64,000 nt of DNA, from positions 372,001-436,000 of the forward strand of contig NZ_LOJF01000001.1 in assembly GCF_001494635.1 (NCBI RefSeq). The letters run 5' to 3'. Origin of the DNA: Tractidigestivibacter scatoligenes (GTDB lineage: Bacteria; Actinomycetota; Coriobacteriia; Coriobacteriales; Atopobiaceae). Position 1 is the first letter of the stretch; each line of letters begins with the position of its first letter. Below, piece after piece: positions 40,219 to 48,139 of this stretch. The notes beneath the pieces are model-generated. The model did no database searches. It saw nothing but the letters and a program-made list of their open reading frames with translations, and was not told where the DNA came from. A program made the position numbers and the translations under genes.

Positions 40219-42480
40219 ATGAAGATCGATCTTGAGGCACGTTCCCAGGAGAAGTTTGGCCGTCCGCTCGCCGAGCTCGACGACACCACCATCTGCACCA
40301 TGCTTGAGGACATCGTCCGCGAGCATGCGGCGACCATGCCCCTCAACGAGGGCAAGCGCCGCCTGTACTACCTCTCGGCCGAGTTTCTCATTGGCCGTCT
40401 GCTCACCAACAACCTCATCGAGCTCGGCGTGTACGACGACGTTAAGGCGCAGCTCGCTGCCGCCGGCCACGACCTGGGTGCCGTCGAGGAGCGCGAGGTC
40501 GAGCCGTCCCTGGGCAACGGTGGCCTGGGCCGCCTTGCCGCGTGCTTCCTGGACTCCATCGCAACGCTTGGACTTCCCGGCGACGGCGTGGGCCTGAACT
40601 ACCACTACGGCCTCTTCCACCAGCGCTTTGTTGACCTACAGCAGGCTGCGGAGCCCGATGGCTGGCTGGACCGCCAGGACTGGCTCGTGAAGGACGAGAA
40701 GGCCTACACCGTCGAGTTCGGCGGCTTTACGGTGAAGTCGCGCCTGTACGACATTGACGTCTTGGGCTATGGCCGCACCACCAAGAACCGCCTGCGCCTC
40801 TTTGACCTCGAGAGCGTCGACGACTCGCTGGTGCCGGTCAACTCCATCGACTTCGACAAGGGCGAGCTCGCCAAGAACCTCACGCTCTTCCTCTATCCCG
40901 ACGACTCCGATGACGCCGGTCGCCTGCTCCGTGTGTACCAGGAGTACTTCATGGTCTCCAACGCGGCCCAGCTCATCCTCGACGAGGCCGTCGAGCGCGG
41001 CTCCAACCTGCACGACCTGCCCGACTACGCCGTGGTGCAGATCAACGACACGCACCCCTCAATGGTCATCCCCGAGCTTGTGCGCCTGCTCGTGGACGTT
41101 CACGGCTTCGAGTTCGACGAGGCCGTCTCGGTGGTGCGCCGCATGGTGGCCTACACCAACCACACCATCCTTGCCGAGGCGCTCGAGAAGTGGCCGCTTG
41201 AGAGCTTGAAGACCGTTGCCCCGCGCATCGCGGAGATCGTGGTCAAGCTGGATGAGCTCGAGCGCGCCGAGAATGGCAGCAACGACGCCGTGGCCATCGT
41301 ACGCGACGGCGTGGTGCACATGGCCCACATGGCTATCCACTACGGCTTCTCGATCAACGGCGTGGCCGCGCTGCACACCAAGATCCTCGAGGACACCGAG
41401 CTGCACCCGTTCTACGAGCTCTATCCCGAGAAGTTCTCCAACAAGACCAACGGCATCACCTTCCGCCGTTGGATCATGGACGCCAACCCGGCGCTCTCGG
41501 GCGTGCTCGACGACGTCCTGGGCACCGACTGGCGCACCAGCTGCGACCTCTCCGGGCTTCTCGCTTTCAAGGACGACGATGCGGTCCTCGCGCGTCTGGA
41601 CGACGCAAAGTCTGAGGCCAAGGCCGGCATGCGCGAGTTCCTGTGGGAGACGCAGGGCGTGCGCATCCCCGAGGACGCCATCATCGACGTGCAGGTGAAG
41701 CGCATCCACGAGTACAAGCGCCAGCAGATGCTTGCGCTCTACATCATCTGGAAGTACCTCGACATCAAGAACGGCAACATCCCCGCGCGTCCGCTCACCA
41801 TCATCTTTGGCGGCAAGGCGGCTCCCGCCTACACCATCGCGCAGGACATCATCCACCTTATCCTGCTGCTCTCCCGCTGGATTGCGGCAGATCCGGTTGT
41901 CTCGCCGCACCTGCAGGTGGTCATGATCGAGAACTACAACGTGAGCGCTGCCGAGCGCGTGATTCCTGCCGCCGACATCTCCGAGCAGATTTCGCTTGCC
42001 TCCAAGGAGGCCTCGGGCACCTCGAACATGAAGTTCATGCTCAACGGAGCCGTGACCCTCTGCACGCTGGACGGGGCAAACGTCGAGATTGCCGACCTTG
42101 TGGGTGACGAGAACATCTACACCTTTGGTACCTCCTCCAAGGAGGTCGAGCGGCTGTACGCCGAGCACGCCTACGATGCGCACGCGCACTACCTGCGCCC
42201 CGGTGTGAAGCTCCTGGTGGACTTCATCGCCAACCCCGCCTTCCTTGCGCTGGGCAACGCTGAGCGCCTGCATCGCCTGCACGACGATATGGCCTGGAAG
42301 GACTGGTTCATGGCGCTTCTCGACATTGAGGAGTACATCCAGAAGAAGGAGCAGGTGCTTGCCGACTACGAGAACCGCGATGCCTGGCGCAAGAAGTCGC
42401 TGGTGAACATTGCGAAGGCGGGTGCCTTCTCGTCCGACCGCACCATCCGTCAGTACAACGAGGACATCTGGCACCTGTGA
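40219..42480 (+). CDS. glgP: Glycogen/maltodextrin phosphorylase
   Basis: A 753-residue GT35 enzyme that releases glucose-1-phosphate from alpha-1,4-glucans. Landmarks are RRLYYLSAEFLIGR, EPSLGNGGLGRLAACFLDS (substrate and PLP region), INDTHPSM, KTNGITFRRW, KRIHEYKRQ, and the pyridoxal-phosphate lysine in EASGTSNMKFMLNGA (about 600-614). I start it at ATG 40219, which has GGAGG 11 bases upstream; an in-frame ATG at 40165 lacks a site. Its TGA stop forms the first bases of a 29-bp palindrome (42478-42506). Confidence 0.95.
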   Translation: MKIDLEARSQEKFGRPLAELDDTTICTMLEDIVREHAATMPLNEGKRRLYYLSAEFLIGRLLTNNLIELGVYDDVKAQLAAAGHDLGAVEEREVEPSLGNGGLGRLAACFLDSIATLGLPGDGVGLNYHYGLFHQRFVDLQQAAEPDGWLDRQDWLVKDEKAYTVEFGGFTVKSRLYDIDVLGYGRTTKNRLRLFDLESVDDSLVPVNSIDFDKGELAKNLTLFLYPDDSDDAGRLLRVYQEYFMVSNAAQLILDEAVERGSNLHDLPDYAVVQINDTHPSMVIPELVRLLVDVHGFEFDEAVSVVRRMVAYTNHTILAEALEKWPLESLKTVAPRIAEIVVKLDELERAENGSNDAVAIVRDGVVHMAHMAIHYGFSINGVAALHTKILEDTELHPFYELYPEKFSNKTNGITFRRWIMDANPALSGVLDDVLGTDWRTSCDLSGLLAFKDDDAVLARLDDAKSEAKAGMREFLWETQGVRIPEDAIIDVQVKRIHEYKRQQMLALYIIWKYLDIKNGNIPARPLTIIFGGKAAPAYTIAQDIIHLILLLSRWIAADPVVSPHLQVVMIENYNVSAAERVIPAADISEQISLASKEASGTSNMKFMLNGAVTLCTLDGANVEIADLVGDENIYTFGTSSKEVERLYAEHAYDAHAHYLRPGVKLLVDFIANPAFLALGNAERLHRLHDDMAWKDWFMALLDIEEYIQKKEQVLADYENRDAWRKKSLVNIAKAGAFSSDRTIRQYNEDIWHL

Positions 42481-42591
42481 GACAAGGGGAGTTTCCCTTT
42501 GTCTCATAAAAACGGCCTCGGAGCGAAGTTGCTTCGGGGCCGTCGTTATATGAGTTGCGCCATGAGACAAGGGGAAACTCCCTTTGTCTCA
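42478..42591. repeat. Paired 29-bp palindromes embedding both stop codons, with a central terminator hairpin
   Basis: TGAGACAAGGGGAG..TTTGTCTCA at 42478-42506 and TGAGACAAGGGGAA..TTTGTCTCA at 42563-42591 are each near-palindromes. They are also reverse complements of each other at 27 of 29 positions. The first begins with the glgP TGA; the second ends with the complement of the convergent gene's TGA. Between them ACGGCC (42512-42517) pairs with GGCCGT (42538-42543), with A-runs and T-runs on either side, giving a bidirectional terminator. Confidence 0.8.
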
Positions 42592-43506
42592 CATCCCTTC
42601 GAACGCGGCGCAGATGGCGTCGAGCAGCAGCACGGCGTAGGTCTGGGCGTCGCTGATGGTGAAGGTGCCCTCGAAGTTGGGGCCAACGGGCAGCTCGATG
42701 CGCACCACGGGCACGGTCTCGCGCGAGCTCTCAACGGCTGTGCGCAGGCGCAGCGGCAGCGTGTCGACGTCATCCATCACCACGTTAGAGGTGTTGTTGC
42801 CTTCCGGCAGCGGAGCGGCCGAGAGCACGAGCACGGCCTGCGCGCCCTTGCAGGCGTCGGATGCCGCGGAGTCCACAAGCTCGAGGCCTGAGGCGTTTGT
42901 CGTGGCGCTTGCCAGGTTCCAGATGCGGCCCGCTACGTTTCTCGAGATGGGGTCCTCGCCGGTGATGCAGAGCTTCACGACCTCGAGCACGCCTGCGGCG
43001 CGGGCAAAGCCCATGCCGCCCTGCGGGTGTGGGCCAGCAGCGGGGTTGCCGCCCCACACGTGCTTCAGGCGGTCGATGGCATCAAAGGTGTCGGGGAAGG
43101 CCATGCCGTCTGCCAAAAGGCCAACGCTCTCCTGGAACTGCTTGACCGCGGCCTCGGTGTGGGCGCCGTACTGGCCGTCGACCGCGCCGCAGGAGAAGCC
43201 CAGGACGTTGAGGCGCTCCTGAAGCTGGCGCACATCGTTGCCATGGAAGTTTGGGAGGCGCAGGTAGAGCGTGCGGTCACCAAGCTGGTAGCACTCATCC
43301 ACCAATGCGGCCCAGGTAGCAGTATCAATGACGTCGCCCAGCGACAGACCGTGGTCGAGCCTAAAGCGCGCGACGGCGGTGGCTGTCGAATGGCCAAAGG
43401 TCTTCTCGGCAGTTTCCTTCTCGTCGATCTTGTATCCCAGCGAGCCCAGGCGCTCCTGGATGTCCTCCACGGCGGCGCCCGACGCGCCTTCGCGAATTGG
43501 TTCCAT
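42589..43506 (-). CDS. Protein with two peptidoglycan-binding (PG_binding_1) domains and an unassigned C-terminal domain
   Basis: This is a 305-residue protein without a signal peptide. Domain 1 (about 5-72) reads EGASGAAVEDIQERLGSLGY; domain 2 (about 85-150) reads VRQLQERLNVLGFSCGAVDG and AAVKQFQES. The C-terminal part (about 175-305) starts VVKLCITGEDPI and has alternating strands and helices. It occupies the place of an amidase_3 catalytic domain in actinobacterial CwlM, but I cannot see its zinc ligands, so it may be a non-catalytic derivative. CwlM is a cytoplasmic regulator of peptidoglycan precursor synthesis in mycobacteria. The operon with galE and a polyprenyl synthase fits envelope biogenesis. 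Confidence 0.7.
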   Translation of the reverse strand: MEPIREGASGAAVEDIQERLGSLGYKIDEKETAEKTFGHSTATAVARFRLDHGLSLGDVIDTATWAALVDECYQLGDRTLYLRLPNFHGNDVRQLQERLNVLGFSCGAVDGQYGAHTEAAVKQFQESVGLLADGMAFPDTFDAIDRLKHVWGGNPAAGPHPQGGMGFARAAGVLEVVKLCITGEDPISRNVAGRIWNLASATTNASGLELVDSAASDACKGAQAVLVLSAAPLPEGNNTSNVVMDDVDTLPLRLRTAVESSRETVPVVRIELPVGPNFEGTFTISDAQTYAVLLLDAICAAFEGM

Positions 43507-43550
43507 ACCCTAGTTCCCCTCGATATCGTGGGCGTGAGGCAGCATCCGGA

Positions 43551-44618
43551 CTAGCCCCTGCGTTCCACAAAGAAGTCTGCCATAGATTCGAGAACAGCGT
43601 GTGCGTCTCCTGCGAGCTCGACGCCCTTGAGGCTTGCCTTTGCGCTGCGCGCGAGGCCATGGGCGTAGCTGCGCACTGCGTCGATGGCCCCCGCGCCCTC
43701 CATGAGCTCTACCGCGCGGGCTAGCGCCAACGTGTCCGTTGCGTGCAACGAGAGGATGCCGAGAAGCTCGTCCCTCTCGGCGCCTGTAAGATGCTCGAGC
43801 GCCCAGCACACGATCATGGTGCGCTTGCCCTCGGTGATGTCGCTCCGGAAGTCCTTGCCCTGGGCCTCGGCGTCGCCAACGAGGTTGAGGAGGTCGTCCT
43901 GCAGCTGGAAGGCGAGACCTGCGTCTATGCCAAAGGAGCCAAGCGCCTCCACCTGTGCGTCCGTTCCGCCACCGCAGATGGCGCCAATGGAGAGCGGCGA
44001 GGCGGCGGAGTAGAACGCGGTCTTGTGCGTGGCCATCGTGAGGTAGTCACCCGTGGTGACGTCCCAACGCTCGTCGCGCGCCCAGCCGAGGTCGAGCGCC
44101 TGACCCTCGACGGTGCGCTGCTCCATCTGCGCAATCTCCTCGAGCACGCGCAGCTTGGTTGTGCCGTCGAGCGATTCGTCCTCGAGCACGCCCCCGAAGG
44201 TGCGAACGATGCCGAGGTCACCAACGTTGATGGCCACGCCAACGCCTTCGGTGCGGTGCACGCAGGGCTGCCCACGGCGCATCTCGCCCTCGTCGGCGAT
44301 GTCGTCGTGGATGAGGGCTGCGGACTGGAAGTCCTCTATTGCGGCCGCGGCCGAGAGGGCACACGAGGCGTCTCCGCCAACGGCCTCGCAGCCAAGCAGC
44401 ACCAGCGCGGGACGCGTGCGCTTGCCGCCCGAGCGCGTGAAGCGCGCAAATGGGTCGTAAAGGTAACGCGAAAGGTCATCGCCCGCGTGCGTCTCGTCGG
44501 ACAGGGGTGCGGGCGCGTGTCCGACGAGGTACGCCTCGATGGCGGGGCGCTTCTCGGCGAGGTATTCCGCGAAGAGCCTGCCCCCGTTGCCCGTGTCTGT
44601 GGCACTGCCTGCTGCCAT
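43551..44618 (-). CDS. Trans-polyprenyl diphosphate synthase
   Basis: The enzyme has 355 residues. It contains GGKRTRPALVLLGCEAVGG (about 71-89), the first aspartate-rich motif DDIADEGEMRRGQP (about 113-126), TEGVGVAINVGDLG, and the second motif FQLQDDLLNLVGD (about 246-258), where the usual DDxxD reads DDLLN as in several bacterial long-chain enzymes. It condenses isopentenyl diphosphate into a C15-C35 product; chain length cannot be judged with confidence. Start ATG 44618 lies two bases after the galE stop (TAGCCATG), so it is coupled to galE. Confidence 0.9.
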   Translation of the reverse strand: MAAGSATDTGNGGRLFAEYLAEKRPAIEAYLVGHAPAPLSDETHAGDDLSRYLYDPFARFTRSGGKRTRPALVLLGCEAVGGDASCALSAAAAIEDFQSAALIHDDIADEGEMRRGQPCVHRTEGVGVAINVGDLGIVRTFGGVLEDESLDGTTKLRVLEEIAQMEQRTVEGQALDLGWARDERWDVTTGDYLTMATHKTAFYSAASPLSIGAICGGGTDAQVEALGSFGIDAGLAFQLQDDLLNLVGDAEAQGKDFRSDITEGKRTMIVCWALEHLTGAERDELLGILSLHATDTLALARAVELMEGAGAIDAVRSYAHGLARSAKASLKGVELAGDAHAVLESMADFFVERRG

Positions 44619-44620
44619 GG

Positions 44621-45676
44621 CTAGCCCTCGTAGCCGTTGGGGTTCTTGCACTGCCAGTTCCAGGAGTCGCGGCACATGTCGTCGATCGTGTACTTGGCCT
44701 CCCAGCCCATCTCGCGCTTGGCCTTGGAGCAGTCGGCGTAGTTGGCGTCGACGTCGCCGGGACGGCGCGGGTCGATCTGGTAGGGGAGGTCCTTGCCGCA
44801 GGCGCGCGAGAAGGCCTTGATGATCTCGAGGACCGAGGTGCCCTTGCCGGTGCCGAGGTTGAAGATCTCCACTCCGGTGCGGCCGTTCATCCAGTTGAGA
44901 GCCGCGGCATGGCCGGTGGCAAGGTCGCAGACGTGGATGTAGTCGCGGACGCCGGTGCCGTCTGGGGTGTTGTAGTCATCGCCAAAGACGTGCACGCACT
45001 CGCGCTTGCCGATGGCAACCTGCGCGACGTAGGGCAGGAGGTTGTTGGGAATGCCCTTGGGGTCCTCGCCCATGAGTCCCGATGGGTGCGCGCCGATGGG
45101 GTTGAAGTAGCGGAGAAGCACGACGTTCCACTCTGGGTCTGCGGTGTGGAGGTCGGTCAGGATCTGCTCGATCATCCACTTGGTCCAGCCGTAGGGGTTG
45201 GTCGCGGGCTTCTTGGGGCTCTCCTCGGTGAGGGGGAGCTTGTCCGGGTCGCCGTAGACCGTGGCGGAGCTGGAGAAGATGATGTCCTTGCAGCCGTGGT
45301 TGCGCATCACGTCCACGAGCGTGAGGGTGTTGCCCAGGTTGTTGGTGTAGTACTCGATGGGCTTGCTCACGGACTCGCCAACTGCCTTGAAGCCGGCGAA
45401 GTGGATCACGCGGTCGATGTGGTTCTCGTCAAAGACGGCGTTCATGGCCTCGCGGTCGTTGACGTCGGCGCGGTAGAAGGTGAGGTTGGCGGCAGCAGCG
45501 TCGCCCACGATGGTCTTGATGCGGCCGATGACCTTCTCCGACGCGTTGGAGAGGTCGTCGACAATGACTACCTTGTAGCCGTCCTGAAGGAGCTCCACCA
45601 CCGTGTGGCTGCCAATGAAGCCGGCGCCGCCGGTGACGAGCACGCAGGTGTTCTTTGGGTCTTTTGCTTCGCTCAT
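44621..45676 (-). CDS. galE: UDP-glucose 4-epimerase
   Basis: A 351-residue short-chain dehydrogenase-type enzyme with the NAD-binding CVLVTGGAGFIGSHTVVEL (about 10-28), VDDLSNASEKV, HFAGFKAVGESVSKPIEYY and the catalytic Ser/Tyr-x3-Lys region SSSATVYGD..NPYGWTKWMIE. Later motifs RYFNPIGAHPSG and GTGVRDYIHVCDLA are diagnostic of GalE. It interconverts UDP-glucose and UDP-galactose, supplying galactose or galactofuranose donors. Start ATG 45676 with AAAGGA. First gene of the galE-prenyl synthase-PG-binding operon. Confidence 0.95.
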   Translation of the reverse strand: MSEAKDPKNTCVLVTGGAGFIGSHTVVELLQDGYKVVIVDDLSNASEKVIGRIKTIVGDAAAANLTFYRADVNDREAMNAVFDENHIDRVIHFAGFKAVGESVSKPIEYYTNNLGNTLTLVDVMRNHGCKDIIFSSSATVYGDPDKLPLTEESPKKPATNPYGWTKWMIEQILTDLHTADPEWNVVLLRYFNPIGAHPSGLMGEDPKGIPNNLLPYVAQVAIGKRECVHVFGDDYNTPDGTGVRDYIHVCDLATGHAAALNWMNGRTGVEIFNLGTGKGTSVLEIIKAFSRACGKDLPYQIDPRRPGDVDANYADCSKAKREMGWEAKYTIDDMCRDSWNWQCKNPNGYEG

Positions 45677-45825
45677 GGGTTTCCTTTCGGGTCTTGTGAC
45701 AAGGTACCTCGCGGCGAATAAGCCAAGAAGACAGTATACGTTGCCGATGTGTACGCTGCGTTGGGGTTGGTGGGCGCCGAGAACCCCGCCGGCAACGTGG
45801 TTGCTGCTACAACGCGCCCCCGGCG

Positions 45826-46125
45826 TCATTTCTGCACCGGAGGCGCGTTTCTCTCCGCCGCGGCTGCTGAGGCGCTCCCTCCGGCGCCGGCGGCGCGGAG
45901 CTCCACCTCCTCGAGCATCTCGTCGTAGCCACGGAGGGCGGCAAACGGGATGAACTGGCGCCCCCGCTCGGGGGAGGCCATGGCACGGCGCGGCCCGTCC
46001 TCAACAATGCGCTGGACAATGCCCCTAAGCACCGCTTCCCTGCGCTCCTGCTCGCGCTCGCCTATGTCTGGCCACGAGGATGCCAAAGGTAGCCGGCCGA
46101 TCTCTTGGCGCACGTCCTCACGCAC
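45826..46125 (-). CDS. YolD-like protein
   Basis: The product is about 99 residues. The central RGRQFIPFAALRGYDEMLEE (about 57-76) is the hallmark of YolD-like proteins, which are typically encoded beside Y-family polymerases. The C-terminus is Ala-rich. I start it at GTG 46125, within GTGCGTGA, an eight-base overlap with the polymerase gene; an ATG at 46161 is possible but has no ribosome site. Its molecular role is not established. The coupling and the upstream LexA box place it in the SOS response. Confidence 0.75.
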   Translation of the reverse strand: MREDVRQEIGRLPLASSWPDIGEREQERREAVLRGIVQRIVEDGPRRAMASPERGRQFIPFAALRGYDEMLEEVELRAAGAGGSASAAAAERNAPPVQK

Positions 46126-47398
46126 GGTGGCCCCCGATCTGCAGGTTGCGTTCACGGGCATTGGCGGCGGGAAGAAGACTCGTGCCAGAAAGCACGGTGT
46201 TGGGCCCAAAGCGCCGTCGCGCGCGCATCACGGCGCCGGCCAGCCTTGCCTCACGCGCGTCTGCCACGGGGTTGTCGAAGAGCGTGGGGGCTGCGATGGC
46301 CACCGGGACAACGCCGCCCAGCCACAGGCACACGCGGCGTATGGGCACGTTGCGCGCAACCGTCTGGTCGTAGAGCGCGAGAAGTGCGTCCGTCACCTCT
46401 CGCTCGCCGGCCGTTTGGTGTCCGAGGCCCCTCTGCCCGCCGCCGTGCCCAAAGAGCTCGGCCTGGCCCGAGTAGCCCACGTAGAGCCCCACCGTGTCGC
46501 ACGCGAGTGCCTGCTGCCGCAAGTCCAGGCAGCTCTGCCAGGCCATCTCGCGCAGCACCACGCGCGCCTCGCCAAAGCCGTAGTCGCGCATGAGCACCTG
46601 GCCGTTGGAGAGCGAGCGCGCCATGGGCACGTACCCGCGGGCGTCCGCAATGGTGCAGGGCTCGAGCCCCCAGGCGTGGTCAATGAGCCATTCGGCGTTG
46701 CGGCCAAACTCCCCGCGCAGCCACGTTGGGTCCGTGGCGCAGATGCCCGCAAGGTCGTAGACGCCCGCCCGAGCGAGCCTGCGCGCAATGCCGGGCCCTA
46801 TGCCCCAGATGTCCGTGATGGGATGGTGGAACCACACGTCGCGGCGAAAGGTCTTCTCGTCCAGCTGTCCTATGCCATCTGCGGCGTGCTTGGCCATGAG
46901 GTCGAGCGCCACCTTGCAGAGAAACATGTTGGGGCCTATGCCCGCCGTTGCCGAGACGCCCGTCTCCTCTCGTACCGTGGCGATGATGCGCTTTGCGAGC
47001 GCCCGTGCGTTGGGGCCATAGAGCGCCTGGTAGGGCGTCACATCGAGAAAGGCCTCGTCCACGCTGTACGGCCAGGCGTCCTGACTGGACACGTAGCGCA
47101 AGTAGATGGCGTACACCTGCGCGGAGACCTCCATGTAGCGGTACATCCTGGGCATGGCAGTGATGTAGGGGATGCCCTGGGGTATCTCGCGCACGCGGCA
47201 GCGGTTCCTGACCCCCTTGGCCTTGAGCGCGGGGGTTATGGCCAGGCAGATGGTGTTGGGGCTGCGCGTTGGGTCTGCCACCACAAGGTCCGTGGCGAAG
47301 GGATCCAGGCCCCTGTCGGCGCATTCCACACTTGCGTAAAACGACTTGAGGTCGATTGCCAGGTAGGTCTTCTCGAGTGCGTGCGCATCTGGTGCCAT
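46118..47398 (-). CDS. Y-family DNA polymerase (DinB/UmuC-like)
   Basis: This 426-residue translesion polymerase begins LAIDLKSFYASVECADRGLDP (14-34; first catalytic Asp). It has YSVDEAFLDVTPY (about 108-120, catalytic Asp-Glu), AGIGPNMFLCKVALDLMAKH, and the thumb helix-hairpin-helix ITDIWGIGPGIARRLARAGVYDL. The little-finger domain follows to the end. Start ATG 47398 has GGAGGAG. A GAACACATGTTC palindrome 21 bases upstream of the start indicates LexA control. The next gene, YolD-like, overlaps its end. It resembles the Firmicute UvrX/YqjW type more than E. coli DinB. Confidence 0.92.
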   Translation of the reverse strand: MAPDAHALEKTYLAIDLKSFYASVECADRGLDPFATDLVVADPTRSPNTICLAITPALKAKGVRNRCRVREIPQGIPYITAMPRMYRYMEVSAQVYAIYLRYVSSQDAWPYSVDEAFLDVTPYQALYGPNARALAKRIIATVREETGVSATAGIGPNMFLCKVALDLMAKHAADGIGQLDEKTFRRDVWFHHPITDIWGIGPGIARRLARAGVYDLAGICATDPTWLRGEFGRNAEWLIDHAWGLEPCTIADARGYVPMARSLSNGQVLMRDYGFGEARVVLREMAWQSCLDLRQQALACDTVGLYVGYSGQAELFGHGGGQRGLGHQTAGEREVTDALLALYDQTVARNVPIRRVCLWLGGVVPVAIAAPTLFDNPVADAREARLAGAVMRARRRFGPNTVLSGTSLLPAANARERNLQIGGHRA

Positions 47399-47418
47399 GG
47401 CTCCTCCATTCCATCTAG

Positions 47419-47430
47419 GAACACATGTTC
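47419..47430. promoter_or_regulatory. LexA (SOS) box upstream of the Y-family polymerase
   Basis: GAACACATGTTC is a perfect palindrome matching the Gram-positive/actinobacterial LexA pattern GAAC-N4-GTTC. It lies 21 bases before the polymerase start codon on the minus strand. Confidence 0.8.
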
Positions 47431-47518
47431 TAACTCGCATAAGGTTATACGGCGTCCGCGCGACACAAATAAGCGTGTTCCGCTCGGAGAATTCACTACT
47501 CGTTCGCTTGTCGAGAGG

Positions 47519-47530
47519 GAACACATGTTC
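47519..47530. promoter_or_regulatory. LexA (SOS) box overlapping the start of the divergent 118-aa gene
   Basis: The identical GAACACATGTTC occurs 100 bases to the right of the first box. Its ATG is the likely start codon at 47525, so bound LexA would cover the translation start region of this gene. Confidence 0.75.
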
Positions 47531-47881
47531 TATTCTCTGGCCATGGAATATCGAACGCTCACAGACGGGACGCGGCGCCGTGTGCACCGCGAGTACGTGG
47601 ACGTCGTCGCTCGCTTTGGGCGCGACGGCTCCCTGGAGCCCGTTGCGGTCATCTGGAAGGACGGGAGGAGCTTTGCAATCGATGAGGTAACGGAGGAGGG
47701 CACGTTTGGCGCCGAGACGCGCGGGCGGCGGCAGGCCTGCTACCACGTGCGTTTTGGTGGGCACGAGACGGAGCTCTACCTAGAGAGACGCAGCGCCGTT
47801 CCGGCGGCGGGGCAACCCGAGGAGCTGCGCTGGTGGGTCTTTGCCTACGACCAGACGCGCTCGCGCGAGGCGGGGAAGTAG
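47525..47881 (+). CDS. SOS-associated 118-residue protein (DUF6504-like)
   Basis: The protein is small and basic to neutral with no membrane helix. It starts MFYSLAMEYRTLTDG. Its centre reads PVAVIWKDGRSFAIDEV and later ACYHVRFGGHETELYLE and WWVFAYD, a strand-rich pattern like the DUF6504 proteins that accompany ImuB/Y-family polymerases in actinobacteria. GAGAGGG lies seven bases before ATG 47525; a second ATG at 47543 has no ribosome site. It is divergent from the polymerase, and each of the two has a LexA box. Function unknown; a translesion-synthesis accessory role is inferred from context. Confidence 0.65.
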   Translation: MFYSLAMEYRTLTDGTRRRVHREYVDVVARFGRDGSLEPVAVIWKDGRSFAIDEVTEEGTFGAETRGRRQACYHVRFGGHETELYLERRSAVPAAGQPEELRWWVFAYDQTRSREAGK

Positions 47882-47989
47882 TGGCTCGCTTGACCTGCTG
47901 CCTGTGTTGCCCGCGTCGTGCGGTCCGCGCTGCCGTCCGCGCCGCCTGTGACCCGCCCACCACCTTTTCCATACTTTTTGTTTGGATGG

Positions 47990-48013
47990 CGTTATAGTTT
48001 GTAAGCAAGAACG
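47990..48013. promoter_or_regulatory. Weak ModE-like site and -10 upstream of modA
   Basis: CGTTATA and the imperfect inverse AAGAACG flank ten bases. TATAGT inside could act as a -10 box. The left half matches the ModE half-site known from E. coli, the right half only partly. Two copies of ACAGGCACCACAT follow at 48024 and 48054. Confidence 0.25.
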
Positions 48014-48139
48014 CCGTCATCGGACAGGCACCACATCTGTGGCGGCGAAGCCCACAGGCACCACATGGGCAGCACGCAAAAAGCATCGCACCAGAGATGC
48101 GCCCCAGGCAGGCATTACACCGAGGGAAAGGAAGGCACC

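Noticed and set aside
41059-42570. A 503-codon minus-strand frame opposite glgP
   Set aside because: Glycogen phosphorylase motifs, including the PLP lysine, are intact on the plus strand; the antisense frame shows no domain.
45950-47881. A 643-codon plus-strand frame ending with the 118-residue SOS protein
   Set aside because: Most of it is antisense to the Y-family polymerase. Only the part from 47525 has a ribosome site and independent coding character.
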